From Phytopythium helicoides (Eukaryota > Oomycota > Peronosporomycetes > Pythiales > Pythiaceae), in the NCBI GenBank assembly GCA_024867545.1, contig JANFNE010000002.1, positions 372,001-436,000 of the forward strand: DNA of 64,000 nucleotides, read 5' to 3'. The notes below the pieces were generated by a model, which had not been told where the DNA came from, searched no databases, and worked only from the letters and a program-made list of their open reading frames with translations. The position numbers and the translations under genes are program-made. Positions within the stretch are counted from its first letter, which is position 1; every line of letters begins with the position of its first letter. Of this stretch, positions 63,767 through 64,000 are shown piece by piece.

Positions 63767-64000
63767 GCTGCTGGATGTGTGAGCTTCGCGACGGACGAGC
63801 GACGAGAAGGGAAAGGGGTGTGAGGAGTGTGGAGAGGACGCGACCGACGGATTTTTACTTTTGCGGCGGATACGCGCGCGACTCACGAGCTGAATGACGC
63901 GCGCAAAACGCTGCGACCGAGTGATGGAGACGTGCCTCGAAGCGCCTAGCTGCTCTTTTACTCCTGCTTCTTCTTGTGCTGCCTGCCGACCGGAGTGAAG
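63767..64000. other. Right edge, no gene seen
   Basis: 234 bp, G+C-rich, 3' flank of the small ORF. I see no feature in it. Confidence 0.4.

Noticed and set aside
1..64000. CRISPR arrays, rRNA genes, riboswitches, bacterial operons
   Set aside because: No short regularly spaced repeats, no rRNA-like blocks, and intron-bearing monocistronic genes throughout. tRNAs were not found by eye, but a covariance-model scan would be needed to exclude them.

Overview
The window is nuclear DNA of an oomycete-type stramenopile. Many genes carry short GT-AG introns (about 55-75 bp) or none, and spacing is tight. A phosphoglycerate mutase has a mitochondrial-type presequence, a known stramenopile trait. Several starts are preceded by TCATTCC/CATTT motifs like the oomycete initiator plus flanking element. 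I do not assign a species. I noticed no rRNA, tRNA, CRISPR array or transposase, but tRNAs were not searched systematically.

Left part (1-21.7 kb), ordinary dispersed genes: the end of a short-chain dehydrogenase, an alpha/beta hydrolase, a full-length ABCB/MDR exporter, a 2.2 kb stretch with only exon-like debris, a tandem pseudokinase-kinase, a coiled-coil protein, a carnitine O-acyltransferase with a peroxisomal-type C terminus, a Cys-rich membrane protein with an astacin-like domain that lacks its catalytic Glu, and a head-to-head pair of paralogous mitochondrial helical-repeat proteins.

Middle (22.4-34.9 kb), a giant imperfect palindrome: arms of about 6.2 and 6.1 kb flank a spacer of about 180 bp. 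Each arm carries a GT61-like glycosyltransferase gene, identical in translation, and the two converge on the centre. The outer arm parts hold a glomulin/ALF4-like gene: apparently full on the left, missing exons 1-2 on the right. The inner 3.4 kb of the arms looks identical while the outer parts have diverged.

35-42 kb: FAM50/XAP5, mitochondrial phosphoglycerate mutase, a UBE2G/UBC7-type E2, a TPT-family transporter and a putatively myristoylated orphan. Most of these could be spliced in frame to the last codon.

Right part (42.1-62.8 kb), the most unusual region: a complete VPS11 gene followed by two tandem copies lacking the first ~170 codons but almost identical to it. Between and after them lie five head-to-head gene pairs. 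Each pair has a minus-strand gene for a secreted protein of about 210 residues (S1-S5) and a plus-strand gene for a type I membrane protein (M1-M5). M proteins have a Cys-rich, elicitin-like ectodomain, a Pro/Ser/Thr stalk, one membrane helix and a short tail with a YQPL sorting-type motif. Partners share 203-281 bp between start codons. S and M ectodomains look homologous to each other. Ectodomains have diverged strongly while tails, stalks and VPS11 copies are almost identical. This resembles a diversifying surface-recognition or ligand-receptor system, but its function is inference. The window ends with a degenerate stretch and a 53-codon ORF.
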